A stretch of 64,000 bases of DNA. It comes from Maricaulis sp965228215. GTDB taxonomy: Bacteria; Pseudomonadota; Alphaproteobacteria; Caulobacterales; Maricaulaceae. A model generated the notes under the pieces. It was not told where the DNA came from. It made no database searches and saw only the letters and a program-made list of their open reading frames with translations. The DNA lies in the NCBI GenBank assembly GCA_965228215.1, contig OZ245800.1, positions 2,418,001 to 2,482,000 of the forward strand. The letters are read 5' to 3'. This document shows positions 35,678 to 43,964 of this stretch, one piece after another. A program made the translations under genes and the position numbers. The stretch's first letter is position 1. The number at the start of each line of letters is the position of its first letter.

Positions 35678-36519
35678 GCACCGCCTACCAGTTTGACGGC
35701 AAGACGGCTGTCATCACCGGTGCGGCCAGCGGTATCGGTGAGGCCCTGGCACGGGACCTGGCCAGCCGGGGCTGCAATCTCGCGCTCGCGGACATCAATG
35801 CGGACGCTCTCGAGACGGTCGCCGCAAGCCTTCGCTCCAACGAGATCCGCGTCACGTCGCACACGCTGGACGTCGGAGATCGCGACGCGATCCACGCCTT
35901 TGCCGACGCAGTGAAGGCCGAGCATGGCGGGGCGGACCTCCTATTCAACAATGCCGGGGTCGCGATTGGCGGAACGTTCGACCAGATCTCCGAAAGCGAT
36001 TTCGAATGGCTGGTGAACATCAATTTCTGGGGCCCGATCCGCATGGCCCGAGCCTTCATGCCCCTGCTGAAGGGCTCTGAAGACGCGCATATCACCAATA
36101 TCTCGAGCATTTTCGGCGTCATCGCACCGGCCGGACAGACCGCCTACAGCGCCAGCAAATTCGGCGTACGCGGTTTCTCTGACGCCCTTCGCCATGAACT
36201 CGACGGTTCGTCTGTTGGCGTGACCACCGTGCATCCGGGCGGGGTGGCGACCAATATCGCCAAACAGGCGCGTGTGCCTGAAGGCACCAGCCAGGCCGAG
36301 ATCGATGCGGCCCAGAAACAGGCCGCAGCCAATCTCGTAATGCCGCCGCCCCAGGCAGCCGGCATCATCCTGCGCGGCGTGGAACGCCGCAAACCGCGCG
36401 TGCTCGTGGGGCGTGACGCCCATCTCCTGGCCTGGATGGAGAAGCTCTCGCCCTCGCGCTACTGGTCGATGATGAAATGGCGGCTCGGTCGCCCGGACCC
36501 GGCCAAGGAGACGTCATGA
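35674..36519 (+). CDS. Short-chain dehydrogenase/reductase (SDR)
   Basis: 281 residues, classical SDR. TGAASGIG at 15-22 binds the dinucleotide, NNAG at 92-95, catalytic Ser about 144-145 and Tyr158-x3-Lys162 (YSASK). The C-terminal extension (about 225-281) is longer than minimal SDRs. Context suggests oxidation of an alcohol to the ketone used by the adjacent monooxygenase. The start and end each overlap neighbours by four bases, so the three genes are tightly coupled. Confidence 0.92.
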
Positions 36520-37505
36520 CCATTCTCGCCTTCCTTGTCGCGGGTATTCTCGTTCTGGCGTCACTGGCCTTGCTGGCCAGTCATGTCTTCTCTCGCCAGG
36601 TCGCGGCAAAAGTGCGCTCGGCCATGCCGCCGCGCGGCCGGATGCAGGCCGTGTCGGGCGGCGAGATTCATTATGTCGAGAAAGGCGAGGGGCCGCCGCT
36701 TCTGCTGATCCACGGCCTGTCGGGCAATCTGCACAATTTCACCTATGCGAGCTTCAAACCGCTGACCGAACACTACCGGGTAATCGCGATCGACCGCCCC
36801 GGCTGCGGACATTCCACGCGCGCGACCGACGAGCTGGCCCGGCTGCCTGAACAGGCGCGCCTGGTGGCCGAATTCATCCGCGCAAAGAAGCTCGAGAAAC
36901 CGCTGGTCGTGGGACATTCCCTGGGCGGTGCCGTCAGCCTCGCCCTGGCGCTGGATCACCCCGAACTTGTCGGCGGGCTGGCACTCATCTCGCCGCTCAC
37001 GGCGCTCCAGACCGAGGCCCCGGCCGTGTTCAACGGACTCAAGGCACCCAGTCCGGCCCTGCGTTCGACGATCGCTCACACACTCGCCATCCCGTCGATG
37101 ATCCGCAATGGCGCCAAGGTCGTCGGCACGATTTTCCATCCCGATGCCGCACCGGAGGATTTCCGCGAGCGCGGGGGTGGTCTGCTCAGCCTGCGGCCCG
37201 AAGCCTTCTACGCGGCCTCCACGGACATGCATGCCGTACCGCTCGATATCGCGGCGCTCCAGGCGCGTTATGGCGAGATCGATCTGCCGGTCGGGGTGCT
37301 CTACGGCGACCAGGATGCGGTGCTGCAATATGATCTGCACACCAATGCCCTCACGAATGCCTTGCCCGACATCCATGTCGAGATCATCGACGGGGCCGGC
37401 CACATGCCGCTGGTCGTACATGCCGACCGCACGCTGGACTTCATCCGGCACATGGCGCGGTCGGTCAGCGAAGATGCGCCGACGTCCCGGTCGGAACCGG
37501 CCTGA
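36516..37505 (+). CDS. Alpha/beta hydrolase with N-terminal membrane anchor
   Basis: 329 residues from the ATG at 36516, which overlaps the SDR stop. A hydrophobic N-terminus (about 2-22) looks like an anchor. The alpha/beta-hydrolase has HGLSG (66-70), nucleophile Ser135 in GHSLGG, and the late His in GAGHMPLVVH. It could hydrolyse the ester produced by the monooxygenase; the substrate is unproven. A short GC hairpin follows the stop. Confidence 0.86.
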   Translation: MTILAFLVAGILVLASLALLASHVFSRQVAAKVRSAMPPRGRMQAVSGGEIHYVEKGEGPPLLLIHGLSGNLHNFTYASFKPLTEHYRVIAIDRPGCGHSTRATDELARLPEQARLVAEFIRAKKLEKPLVVGHSLGGAVSLALALDHPELVGGLALISPLTALQTEAPAVFNGLKAPSPALRSTIAHTLAIPSMIRNGAKVVGTIFHPDAAPEDFRERGGGLLSLRPEAFYAASTDMHAVPLDIAALQARYGEIDLPVGVLYGDQDAVLQYDLHTNALTNALPDIHVEIIDGAGHMPLVVHADRTLDFIRHMARSVSEDAPTSRSEPA

Positions 37506-37579
37506 GCCGCTGCGCAGCCGCGCGGCTGGACAATCCCGCCATCGCACGGCAAGCTTCGCGTGATCGAAACGAGGACGCC

Positions 37580-37726
37580 ATGACACGCGCCTGCCTGCAT
37601 GATTGCCAGACCGACCAGCCGGCTGTTGCCGCGCTGCCGGACGGCCATGCCATGACGCCCGTCCTCGCGATCGCCATCATTATTATCGACAGCCCTGACC
37701 GCGGAGCCTCGCTCGCGTCTGCCTGA
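37580..37726 (+). CDS. Isoleucine-rich leader peptide of the threonine dehydratase gene
   Basis: A 48-codon open frame with GAGG seven bases before its ATG. Codons 28-36 read Val Leu Ala Ile Ala Ile Ile Ile Ile (VLAIAIIII), using ATC, ATC, ATT, ATT, ATC for isoleucine. It ends 27 bases before the left arm of a terminator hairpin that precedes ilvA. This is the layout of an amino-acid attenuator: when charged tRNA-Ile is scarce, ribosomes stall on the Ile run and the terminator does not form. Isoleucine is the end product of the pathway begun by IlvA, so regulation makes sense. An internal ATG at 37652 would give a 24-residue version with the same run. Confidence 0.85.
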   Translation: MTRACLHDCQTDQPAVAALPDGHAMTPVLAIAIIIIDSPDRGASLASA

Positions 37727-37753
37727 CGGCCCCGGACCTGCCAGCAGATCGAA

Positions 37754-37780
37754 CCTCGCTCCGAACGAGCGGGGTTTTTT
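37754..37780 (+). terminator. Attenuator terminator before ilvA
   Basis: CCTCGCTC (37754-37761) pairs with GAGCGGGG (37767-37774) around CGAAC, one G-U pair, followed by TTTTTT. The same octamer CCTCGCTC occurs at 37707-37714 inside the leader, which may compete for the right arm. It lies 33 bases before the ilvA start. Confidence 0.82.
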
Positions 37781-37812
37781 GTTGCGCGCGTCCTGCCCAG
37801 CCGGAGACCAAG

Positions 37813-39123
37813 ATGACCTCGACCCACGAAAACCAAACCGCCATGCCACCCGGGCAGGACATGCCGCTGGCGGACGTTTGCGGCTCCGCCGATCCGACCG
37901 GCTGGCCCTCTCGCATGGCGGAAGCCCAGAGCCGGGTGGATTCGCTCTACGACGCCGGATTTGCCGGAATCATGCGCACGCCCCTGGTTCAGGCGAGTGG
38001 CCTGTCGCGCCTGACCGGGTGCGAGATCTGGGTGAAGATGGAGACCTTGCAGGCCACGGGCTCGTTCAAGGAGCGGGGCGCCCTTGCCCGGCTGAGCCTG
38101 CTGGATGCGGATCAGAGGCGGCGGGGCGTGGTGGCAGCTTCAGCCGGCAATCATGCCCAGGGCGTGGCTCGGCACGCTGCTGCGCTCGGGATCGATGCCG
38201 TTGTTTTCATGCCGGAGGGCACGCCGAACGTGAAGGTCAACCGCACACGTGAGCTCGGCGCACGTGTCGAGCTGGCAGGCGCAGATTTCGACCAGACCAC
38301 CCAAATCGCCAAGACCTGGTGCCGCGAGAACGGTCGAAGCTTCATCCACCCCTTCGACGATGCGGATGTAATCGCGGGGCAGGGCACGATCGCGACAGAA
38401 ATGCTGGAGGATCATCCCGGTCTCGACGCGCTGGTCATGCCGGTCGGCGGTGGTGGTCTTGCGGCGGGTATGGGGCTGGCTGCCCGGCGTCTCCGGCCGG
38501 GCATCGAATTGATCGGTGTGCAGTCGGAGCTCTTTCCGGCGGCCCATGACGTATTCCATGGTGTGGTGACACGCGGCGAGGGGGCGAGCCTGGCGGAGGG
38601 GATTTCCGTCCGCCGGCCCGGCCGGTTGAGCCAGCAGATACTCAATTCGCTCCTGGACGATGTCTGCCTGGTGGACGAACGCCAAATCGAACGCGCGTTG
38701 AACCTGTTTCTAACCGACATGAAAGTCCTGGCGGAGGGAGCGGGAGCGGCTGGCCTGGCCGCCGTGCTCGCCGATCCGGATCGTTATCGCGGCAAACAGG
38801 TTGGGCTGGTTCTGACCGGTGGGAATGTCGACACGCGGCTCCTGTCCTCGTTGTTATTGCGGGATCTCGCGCGGTCGCACCGCCTGGCCCGTCTGCGGAT
38901 CGAATTGCTGGACGTGCCCGGCCAGTTGTCCCGTGTATCTGATCTCATTGCGCGCGAGGGCGGCAATGTCACCGACGTGGCCTATCACCGGACCTTCTCG
39001 GACCTGCCGGCCAAGCTGACCTATATCGATATCTCGCTGGAGGCCCAGGACGCTGCCCACATGAACCGGGTCTATGCGAAACTGGGCAAGGCGGGCTTCA
39101 ATGTGGTCTTTGCGGACTATTGA
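37813..39123 (+). CDS. ilvA: Threonine dehydratase (threonine ammonia-lyase), biosynthetic type
   Basis: 436 residues, fold-type II PLP enzyme that converts threonine to 2-oxobutanoate and ammonia, the first step to isoleucine. The PLP lysine is Lys86 in TGSFKERGA; SAGNHAQG is at 110-117 and the phosphate-binding GGGGL at 212-216. A C-terminal ACT-like domain (about 365-436, LLDVPGQLSRVSDLIAREGGNV) is expected to bind isoleucine or valine for feedback control. A leader peptide and attenuator precede it. The gene is separated from the transaldolase by 114 bases. Confidence 0.94.
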   Translation: MTSTHENQTAMPPGQDMPLADVCGSADPTGWPSRMAEAQSRVDSLYDAGFAGIMRTPLVQASGLSRLTGCEIWVKMETLQATGSFKERGALARLSLLDADQRRRGVVAASAGNHAQGVARHAAALGIDAVVFMPEGTPNVKVNRTRELGARVELAGADFDQTTQIAKTWCRENGRSFIHPFDDADVIAGQGTIATEMLEDHPGLDALVMPVGGGGLAAGMGLAARRLRPGIELIGVQSELFPAAHDVFHGVVTRGEGASLAEGISVRRPGRLSQQILNSLLDDVCLVDERQIERALNLFLTDMKVLAEGAGAAGLAAVLADPDRYRGKQVGLVLTGGNVDTRLLSSLLLRDLARSHRLARLRIELLDVPGQLSRVSDLIAREGGNVTDVAYHRTFSDLPAKLTYIDISLEAQDAAHMNRVYAKLGKAGFNVVFADY

Positions 39124-39237
39124 GGAGACGGATTTGCGGCCCTTCGGCAAGTCGCTTGGCATCCTGCCGCGAACATGCCATTGGTCGGGTAATCGGGCTG
39201 CGCCGGTGGCGGCTGGCGGCCGTAAACGGAGACGGAC

Positions 39238-39894
39238 ATGAAGTTCTTTGTGGATACAGCCGAAGTCGCGGAAATTCGCGATCTAGCCGATGCCGGCCTT
39301 GTGGACGGTGTAACGACCAATCCGTCGCTGATCATGAAATCCGGCCGGGATTTCGTCGATGTCATCCGCGAGATCTGCGGTTTGACCGATGGCCCGGTCA
39401 GCGCCGAGGTCACGGCGATCGAGGCCGAGGGCATGATCCGCGAAGGCCGGGCGCTCGCCGAAGTAGCCAAAAATGTCGTGGTGAAACTGCCGCTGACTTG
39501 GGACGGGCTGAAGGCCTGCCGGGCGCTGACGGATGCTGGTATCCAGACGAATGTCACACTATGTTTCTCGGCCAATCAGGGCCTGCTCGCGGCCAAGGCC
39601 GGGGCGACCTATATCTCGCCCTTCATCGGCCGGCTGGACGATCTGGGTGTGGACGGGATGGAATTGATCCACGACCTGCGCACGATCTACGACAATTACG
39701 GTTTCGAGACCGAGATCCTCGCCGCATCGATTCGTTCCGCGGCCCATGTGACTGAATGCGCGCTTGCCGGCGCCGATGTCGCCACGGTTCCGCCGGGTGT
39801 TTTGAAGGCTCTGGTCAAGCACCAGCTGACCGACAAGGGGCTGGAAGCCTTCCTCGCCGACTGGAGCAAGACGGGCCAGAGCATCATTGCGTGA
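39238..39894 (+). CDS. tal: Transaldolase / fructose-6-phosphate aldolase-like protein
   Basis: 218 residues, the short class of transaldolases. The fold start MKFFVDTAEVAEIRDL, GVTTNPSLI at 24-32, and the Schiff-base Lys83 in VVKLPLTWDGLKA identify it; NVTLCFSANQGLLAAKAGA follows. It transfers a dihydroxyacetone unit between sugar phosphates in the pentose-phosphate pathway, although short forms sometimes act as F6P aldolases and the two cannot be separated here. ATG preceded by GGAGACGGAC. Confidence 0.93.
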   Translation: MKFFVDTAEVAEIRDLADAGLVDGVTTNPSLIMKSGRDFVDVIREICGLTDGPVSAEVTAIEAEGMIREGRALAEVAKNVVVKLPLTWDGLKACRALTDAGIQTNVTLCFSANQGLLAAKAGATYISPFIGRLDDLGVDGMELIHDLRTIYDNYGFETEILAASIRSAAHVTECALAGADVATVPPGVLKALVKHQLTDKGLEAFLADWSKTGQSIIA

Positions 39895-39900
39895 TTAAGG

Positions 39901-40155
39901 CTACTCGGCGGCTTCCGCCCCCGCTAACACGTTCTGTTCGCCTATCAAATGAGCATTAAACGCGTCGAGCAAATCTCGATGAGTCGCTTGAATCGTGACA
40001 GATTGTCGCCGATGCCCGACACTGCGGCTCAAGAAAAGACATCGGTCATTTTCGAGGCTGTCACGCTCGAGACGATCTAAGAACACGAAAAAACACCGTT
40101 CAAAAAATTGAAGGTCGTCATCGTTATCAAAATGATGCCTTTGCTCGTGCATCAT
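39901..40155 (-). CDS. Small hypothetical protein
   Basis: About 84 residues from ATG ATG at 40155/40152 behind GGGGGG. Acidic and His-rich at the start (MMHEQRHHFDNDDDLQFFER), ending with GAEAAE. No family recognised. Convergent with the transaldolase gene and divergent from ccoNOQP, with the CGTGA dyad between. Codon use looks less GC-biased than neighbours, e.g. many A- and T-rich codons, hinting at recent acquisition, but this was judged by eye only. Confidence 0.45.
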   Translation of the reverse strand: MMHEQRHHFDNDDDLQFFERCFFVFLDRLERDSLENDRCLFLSRSVGHRRQSVTIQATHRDLLDAFNAHLIGEQNVLAGAEAAE

Positions 40156-40227
40156 ACCCCCCGGTTCGAAACAAGCGCCATCCACCCACGCGATAATGCA
40201 GTCATATCGTATACGTACGCAAGGTGG

Positions 40228-40243
40228 CGTGACTCATATCACG
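40228..40243. promoter_or_regulatory. CRP/FNR-family operator candidate before ccoNOQP
   Basis: CGTGA and TCACG form a perfect dyad with six bases between, the spacing of TGTGA-N6-TCACA sites. It lies 153 bases before the ccoN ATG and 73 bases before the divergent small gene. No canonical TTGAT-N4-ATCAA FNR/FixK site was found in the same interval. Confidence 0.45.
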
Positions 40244-40395
40244 TCGTTTTGTTGCGTATTGGAGACATGTTTGCGCGAACACCGATGCTTGCCGCTCGCA
40301 AACCCAGAATGTCGCGCGACAAAATGCCATACAGATTTTGAGGGCACCTGAGTTAAACCGGGGTTGTGACAGGCAATCAAAACTCGGGGGCGTCG

Positions 40396-42048
40396 ATGAC
40401 ATCGTCGCAATCTCTACGGCGCGGCGGCCTGGATTTCAGTTCCGCATGCGTCTCTCTCATCGTGATTCTGGGGGCATTATGGGCGCTGTTTGCGGCGGCC
40501 AAGGCTCCCGATGCTGCCATGCAGGGTCAGTCCTGGCTGATCCTGGGCGGTTTCATCGTCGGGCTATTGATGCTGGTGGGCAGTTTCGCCCGCGGCGGCG
40601 TCATTGATGACGAAAGCGAATACAATGAAGACGTGGTCAAGGTAGCCACGATCGCGGCGCTCTTCTGGGGTGCGGCGGGTCTTCTTGTCGGCGTCATCAT
40701 CGCAGCCCAGCTGGCCTTCCCGGTGCTCAATATCGAGCAATGGGGCTTTACGAGTTTCGGTCGCCTTCGGCCGCTACACACCTCGGCCGTCATCTTCGCT
40801 TTCGGCGGCAATGTGCTGCTGGCGACATCCTTTTACGTGGTCCAGCGCACCTGCCGCGCCCGGATCGCCGGCGGGATCTGGCCGTGGTTCGTGGTGTGGG
40901 GCTATCAATTCTTCATCCTGATTGCCGCCTCCGGCTATCTGATCGGCATCACGCAGGGCAAGGAATACGCCGAACCTGAATGGTATGCCGACCTCTGGCT
41001 AACCATTGTCTGGGTGGCTTATCTCCTGGTCTTCCTGGGCACGCTCTGGAAGCGCAAGGAGCCGCACATCTACGTGGCCAACTGGTTCTTCCTGGCCTTC
41101 ATCGTCACAGTCGCTGTGCTGCATCTGGTGAACAATGCCGCCGTGCCCGTCGATTTCTTCGGCTCGCGCAGCTACATCATCTGGTCCGGTGTGCAGGATG
41201 CGCTGACGCAATGGTGGTATGGCCACAATGCGGTCGGCTTCTTCCTGACGGCCGGTTTCCTGGGGATCATGTATTACTTCATCCCCAAGCGCGTGAACCG
41301 TCCGGTCTATTCCTACCGCCTGTCGATCATCCACTTCTGGTCGCTGATCTTCATCTACATCTGGGCCGGTCCGCACCACCTGCACTACACGGCCCTGCCG
41401 GAGTGGGCGCAGACGCTGGGCATGACCTTCTCGGTGATGCTGTGGATGCCGTCCTGGGGTGGCATGATCAACGGCCTGATGACGCTGTCGGGCGCCTGGG
41501 ACAAGCTGCGGACCGACCCGGTCGTGCGCATGTTCGTCCTGTCGTTGGCCTTCTACGGCATGTCGACCTTCGAGGGTCCGATGATGTCGATCCGCGCCGT
41601 GAATGCGCTGTCGCACTACACGGAATGGACGATCGGCCACGTGCACTCCGGTGCCCTGGGCTGGGTCGGCATGATTTCCTACGCCGCCATCTACTGCCTC
41701 GTTCCGTGGCTCTGGCAGCGCAAGGGCATGCATTCCAAGAACATGATCGAATGGCATTTCTGGCTCGCGACGGGCGGTATCCTGCTCTACATCGCAGCCA
41801 TGTGGCCGGCCGGCATTTTCCAGGGTCTGGACTGGCGCGCCTACACGCCGCTGGGCTTCCTGGAATACTCCTTCATGGAAGTCGTCCAGCGCATGAATCC
41901 CTACTATGTGATCCGCCTGCTCGGTGGGGTTCTCTACCTCGCTGGTGCCCTGGTCATGATCTACAACGTGTATCGAACCATTCGCGGGGATGTCCGCGAG
42001 GCCGATGAGTCAGTTGCGCCGCAACCGGCTCAGGTCCACGCGGAATAG
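40396..42048 (+). CDS. ccoN: cbb3-type cytochrome c oxidase subunit I
   Basis: 550 residues from the ATG at 40396 (CGGGGG upstream); a GTG at 40366 would add ten. Twelve or more transmembrane helices. Heme and CuB ligand histidines lie in HTSAVIFAFGGN, WWYGHNAVGFF and GPHHLHYTALPEW. It is the catalytic subunit of the high-affinity terminal oxidase, reducing O2 to water and pumping protons in the inner membrane under low oxygen. First gene of ccoNOQP-GHIS; nine bases before ccoO. Confidence 0.97.
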   Translation: MTSSQSLRRGGLDFSSACVSLIVILGALWALFAAAKAPDAAMQGQSWLILGGFIVGLLMLVGSFARGGVIDDESEYNEDVVKVATIAALFWGAAGLLVGVIIAAQLAFPVLNIEQWGFTSFGRLRPLHTSAVIFAFGGNVLLATSFYVVQRTCRARIAGGIWPWFVVWGYQFFILIAASGYLIGITQGKEYAEPEWYADLWLTIVWVAYLLVFLGTLWKRKEPHIYVANWFFLAFIVTVAVLHLVNNAAVPVDFFGSRSYIIWSGVQDALTQWWYGHNAVGFFLTAGFLGIMYYFIPKRVNRPVYSYRLSIIHFWSLIFIYIWAGPHHLHYTALPEWAQTLGMTFSVMLWMPSWGGMINGLMTLSGAWDKLRTDPVVRMFVLSLAFYGMSTFEGPMMSIRAVNALSHYTEWTIGHVHSGALGWVGMISYAAIYCLVPWLWQRKGMHSKNMIEWHFWLATGGILLYIAAMWPAGIFQGLDWRAYTPLGFLEYSFMEVVQRMNPYYVIRLLGGVLYLAGALVMIYNVYRTIRGDVREADESVAPQPAQVHAE

Positions 42049-42057
42049 GAGGCTCAC

Positions 42058-42816
42058 ATGTCAGACCGCAAAGGCCTGTGGAGCCGACTCCACAAGCAAT
42101 TCCTCGAGAAGAACTCGCTGATCCTGACCGTGGGCATCGTCGTCACGGTCTCCATCGGCGGCGTCGTCGAACTGGCACCACTCTTCTACCTCGACTCCAC
42201 GATCGAGGAAGTCGAGGGCGTCCGTCCCTACACGCCGCTGGAACAGCTGGGTCGCGACATCTATGTGCGGGAGGGTTGCTATAACTGCCACTCGCAGATG
42301 GTCCGCCCGCTGCGCGACGAGGTCGAGCGCTATGGCCACTATTCGCTGGCCGCAGAGAGCATGTACGACCACCCCTTCCAGTGGGGCTCCAAGCGGACCG
42401 GGCCGGACCTGGCCCGGGTGGGCGGCAAGTATTCGGACGAATGGCATCGCGACCACATGCGGGATCCGCAGTCGATGGTGCCGGAATCCATCATGCCGGC
42501 CTATGCCTTCCTCGAAACCTCGGAACTGGACTATTCCAACATCCGGGCCGAGCTGAACACGCTCGCCATTGTCGGCGTGCCGTACAGCCCGGACATGCTC
42601 GAGGCCGCCGAGAGCGATATCCACGCACAGCTGGATCCGTTCTCCCCGGACTATGACGCCTTCCAGGCACGTTATCCGGGAGCCCTGATGCGGGATTTCG
42701 ACGGTAATCCGGACATGGTGTCCGAACTCGACGCCATGATCGCCTATCTCCAGGTCCTCGGCACAATGGTGGATTTCTCCACCTATGAGGCCGAAGCCGA
42801 TGAAAACCTCAGATAG
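42058..42816 (+). CDS. ccoO: cbb3-type cytochrome c oxidase subunit II (mono-heme)
   Basis: 252 residues. One N-terminal transmembrane helix (about 20-42) anchors a periplasmic cytochrome c domain with one CxxCH, Cys74-Cys77-His78 (CYNCH), and the axial Met in PESIMPAYAF. It passes electrons from CcoP to CcoN. AGGAGG precedes the ATG. Confidence 0.97.
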   Translation: MSDRKGLWSRLHKQFLEKNSLILTVGIVVTVSIGGVVELAPLFYLDSTIEEVEGVRPYTPLEQLGRDIYVREGCYNCHSQMVRPLRDEVERYGHYSLAAESMYDHPFQWGSKRTGPDLARVGGKYSDEWHRDHMRDPQSMVPESIMPAYAFLETSELDYSNIRAELNTLAIVGVPYSPDMLEAAESDIHAQLDPFSPDYDAFQARYPGALMRDFDGNPDMVSELDAMIAYLQVLGTMVDFSTYEAEADENLR

Positions 42817-42825
42817 GGGGCAGGC

Positions 42826-43017
42826 ATGTACGAGATCCTCTCGAGCTTCGCCCAGACCTGGGGCCTGCTCTTCTTCGTCGTGATGTTCGGCACAGCGCTC
42901 GTCTACGCGCTGTGGCCGAAAAACCAGAACCGGTTCGACCGCGCCGCCAGTGCGCCGCTGACCGAGGCTGATGCGCCGGAAATTCCGGCTGCCAACGGGG
43001 ACCAAACCAATGGCTGA
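42826..43017 (+). CDS. ccoQ: cbb3-type cytochrome oxidase assembly/stability subunit CcoQ
   Basis: 63 residues with one transmembrane helix (about 8-29, FAQTWGLLFFVVMFGTALVYALW) and the typical WPKNQNRFDRAA after it. CcoQ stabilises the oxidase complex. Its stop overlaps the ccoP start by eight bases. Confidence 0.9.
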   Translation: MYEILSSFAQTWGLLFFVVMFGTALVYALWPKNQNRFDRAASAPLTEADAPEIPAANGDQTNG

Positions 43018-43924
43018 TGAAAACGAACCGGTCGAAACCGACGCCCACACGGGTACTGCCACCACCGGCCATGAATGGGACGGTATCAAGGAACTGGATA
43101 CGCCGCTGCCGCGCTGGTGGTTGTGGATCTTCTACGCCACGATCATCTGGTCGGTGGTCTACATGGTCTTCATGCCGGCCATTCCGGGTCTCCCGGGCAT
43201 GTCCGGTGATGCCGACCACACACGCGGTCTGCGCAATCACTCCGAACGGGTGAATGTGGCCGCACAGCTGGAAGCCCTGCATGCAGCCCGGGCCGAGGGT
43301 TTTGCCCGGCTTGAAGGCGCGTCGATGGCCGAGATCGAGAATGATCCGGACCTGCTCGCCTTCGTGCGCGGTGCTGGCCAGGCGGCCTTCGGCGACAATT
43401 GCGCCACCTGTCACGGTGCAGGTGCCCAGGGTTTCGTGGGCTATCCCAACCTGAACGATGACGTTTGGCTCTGGGGCGGCACGTATGACGAGATCCGCAC
43501 GACCTTGCTCTACGGCATCCGTTCCGATCACGGCGATACCCGCTGGTCGCAGATGCCGGCCTATGGCCGAGACGGCATCCTGTCACGGGACGAGATCTCG
43601 GATGTGACGGACTTCGTCCTGCGCATTTCCGGCGGCGAGCATGATGCCGACGGAGCCTCCCGCGGTGCCGAGACCTATGGCCAGCAATGTGCCAGCTGCC
43701 ACGGCATGGACGGTCAGGGCGACCGCCTGCAGGGCGCACCCAGCCTTGTTGATGCGGAATGGCTGTACGGCGGTTCGCGCGAGCAGATCGAGGCTTCGAT
43801 CTATCGCGGTCCCTATGGCGTCATGCCGGCCTGGGAAGGCCGTCTCGACCAGGGCACCATCGATGCGCTCGCTGCCTATGTCTACACGCTGGGCGGCGGC
43901 GAGGCCGAGGCGTCCGGCCAGTAG
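43010..43924 (+). CDS. ccoP: cbb3-type cytochrome c oxidase subunit III (di-heme)
   Basis: 304 residues from the ATG at 43010. One transmembrane helix (about 37-55), then two cytochrome c domains with CxxCH at Cys131-Cys134-His135 (CATCH) and Cys227-Cys230-His231 (CASCH). Methionine ligands fit WSQMPAY and YGVMPAW. It receives electrons from periplasmic cytochrome c. The conserved FixP_N segment HEWDGIKELDTPLPRWW precedes the helix. Confidence 0.97.
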   Translation: MADENEPVETDAHTGTATTGHEWDGIKELDTPLPRWWLWIFYATIIWSVVYMVFMPAIPGLPGMSGDADHTRGLRNHSERVNVAAQLEALHAARAEGFARLEGASMAEIENDPDLLAFVRGAGQAAFGDNCATCHGAGAQGFVGYPNLNDDVWLWGGTYDEIRTTLLYGIRSDHGDTRWSQMPAYGRDGILSRDEISDVTDFVLRISGGEHDADGASRGAETYGQQCASCHGMDGQGDRLQGAPSLVDAEWLYGGSREQIEASIYRGPYGVMPAWEGRLDQGTIDALAAYVYTLGGGEAEASGQ

Positions 43925-43964
43925 GTCAGGTCTGTTGTAGAGGGATACCGGGGTTAGAGCCGTC

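Noticed and set aside
40244..40395. FNR/FixK box TTGAT-N4-ATCAA before ccoN
   Set aside because: Only a right half-site (ATCAA near 40376-40380, in the start region) is present; the left half does not match.
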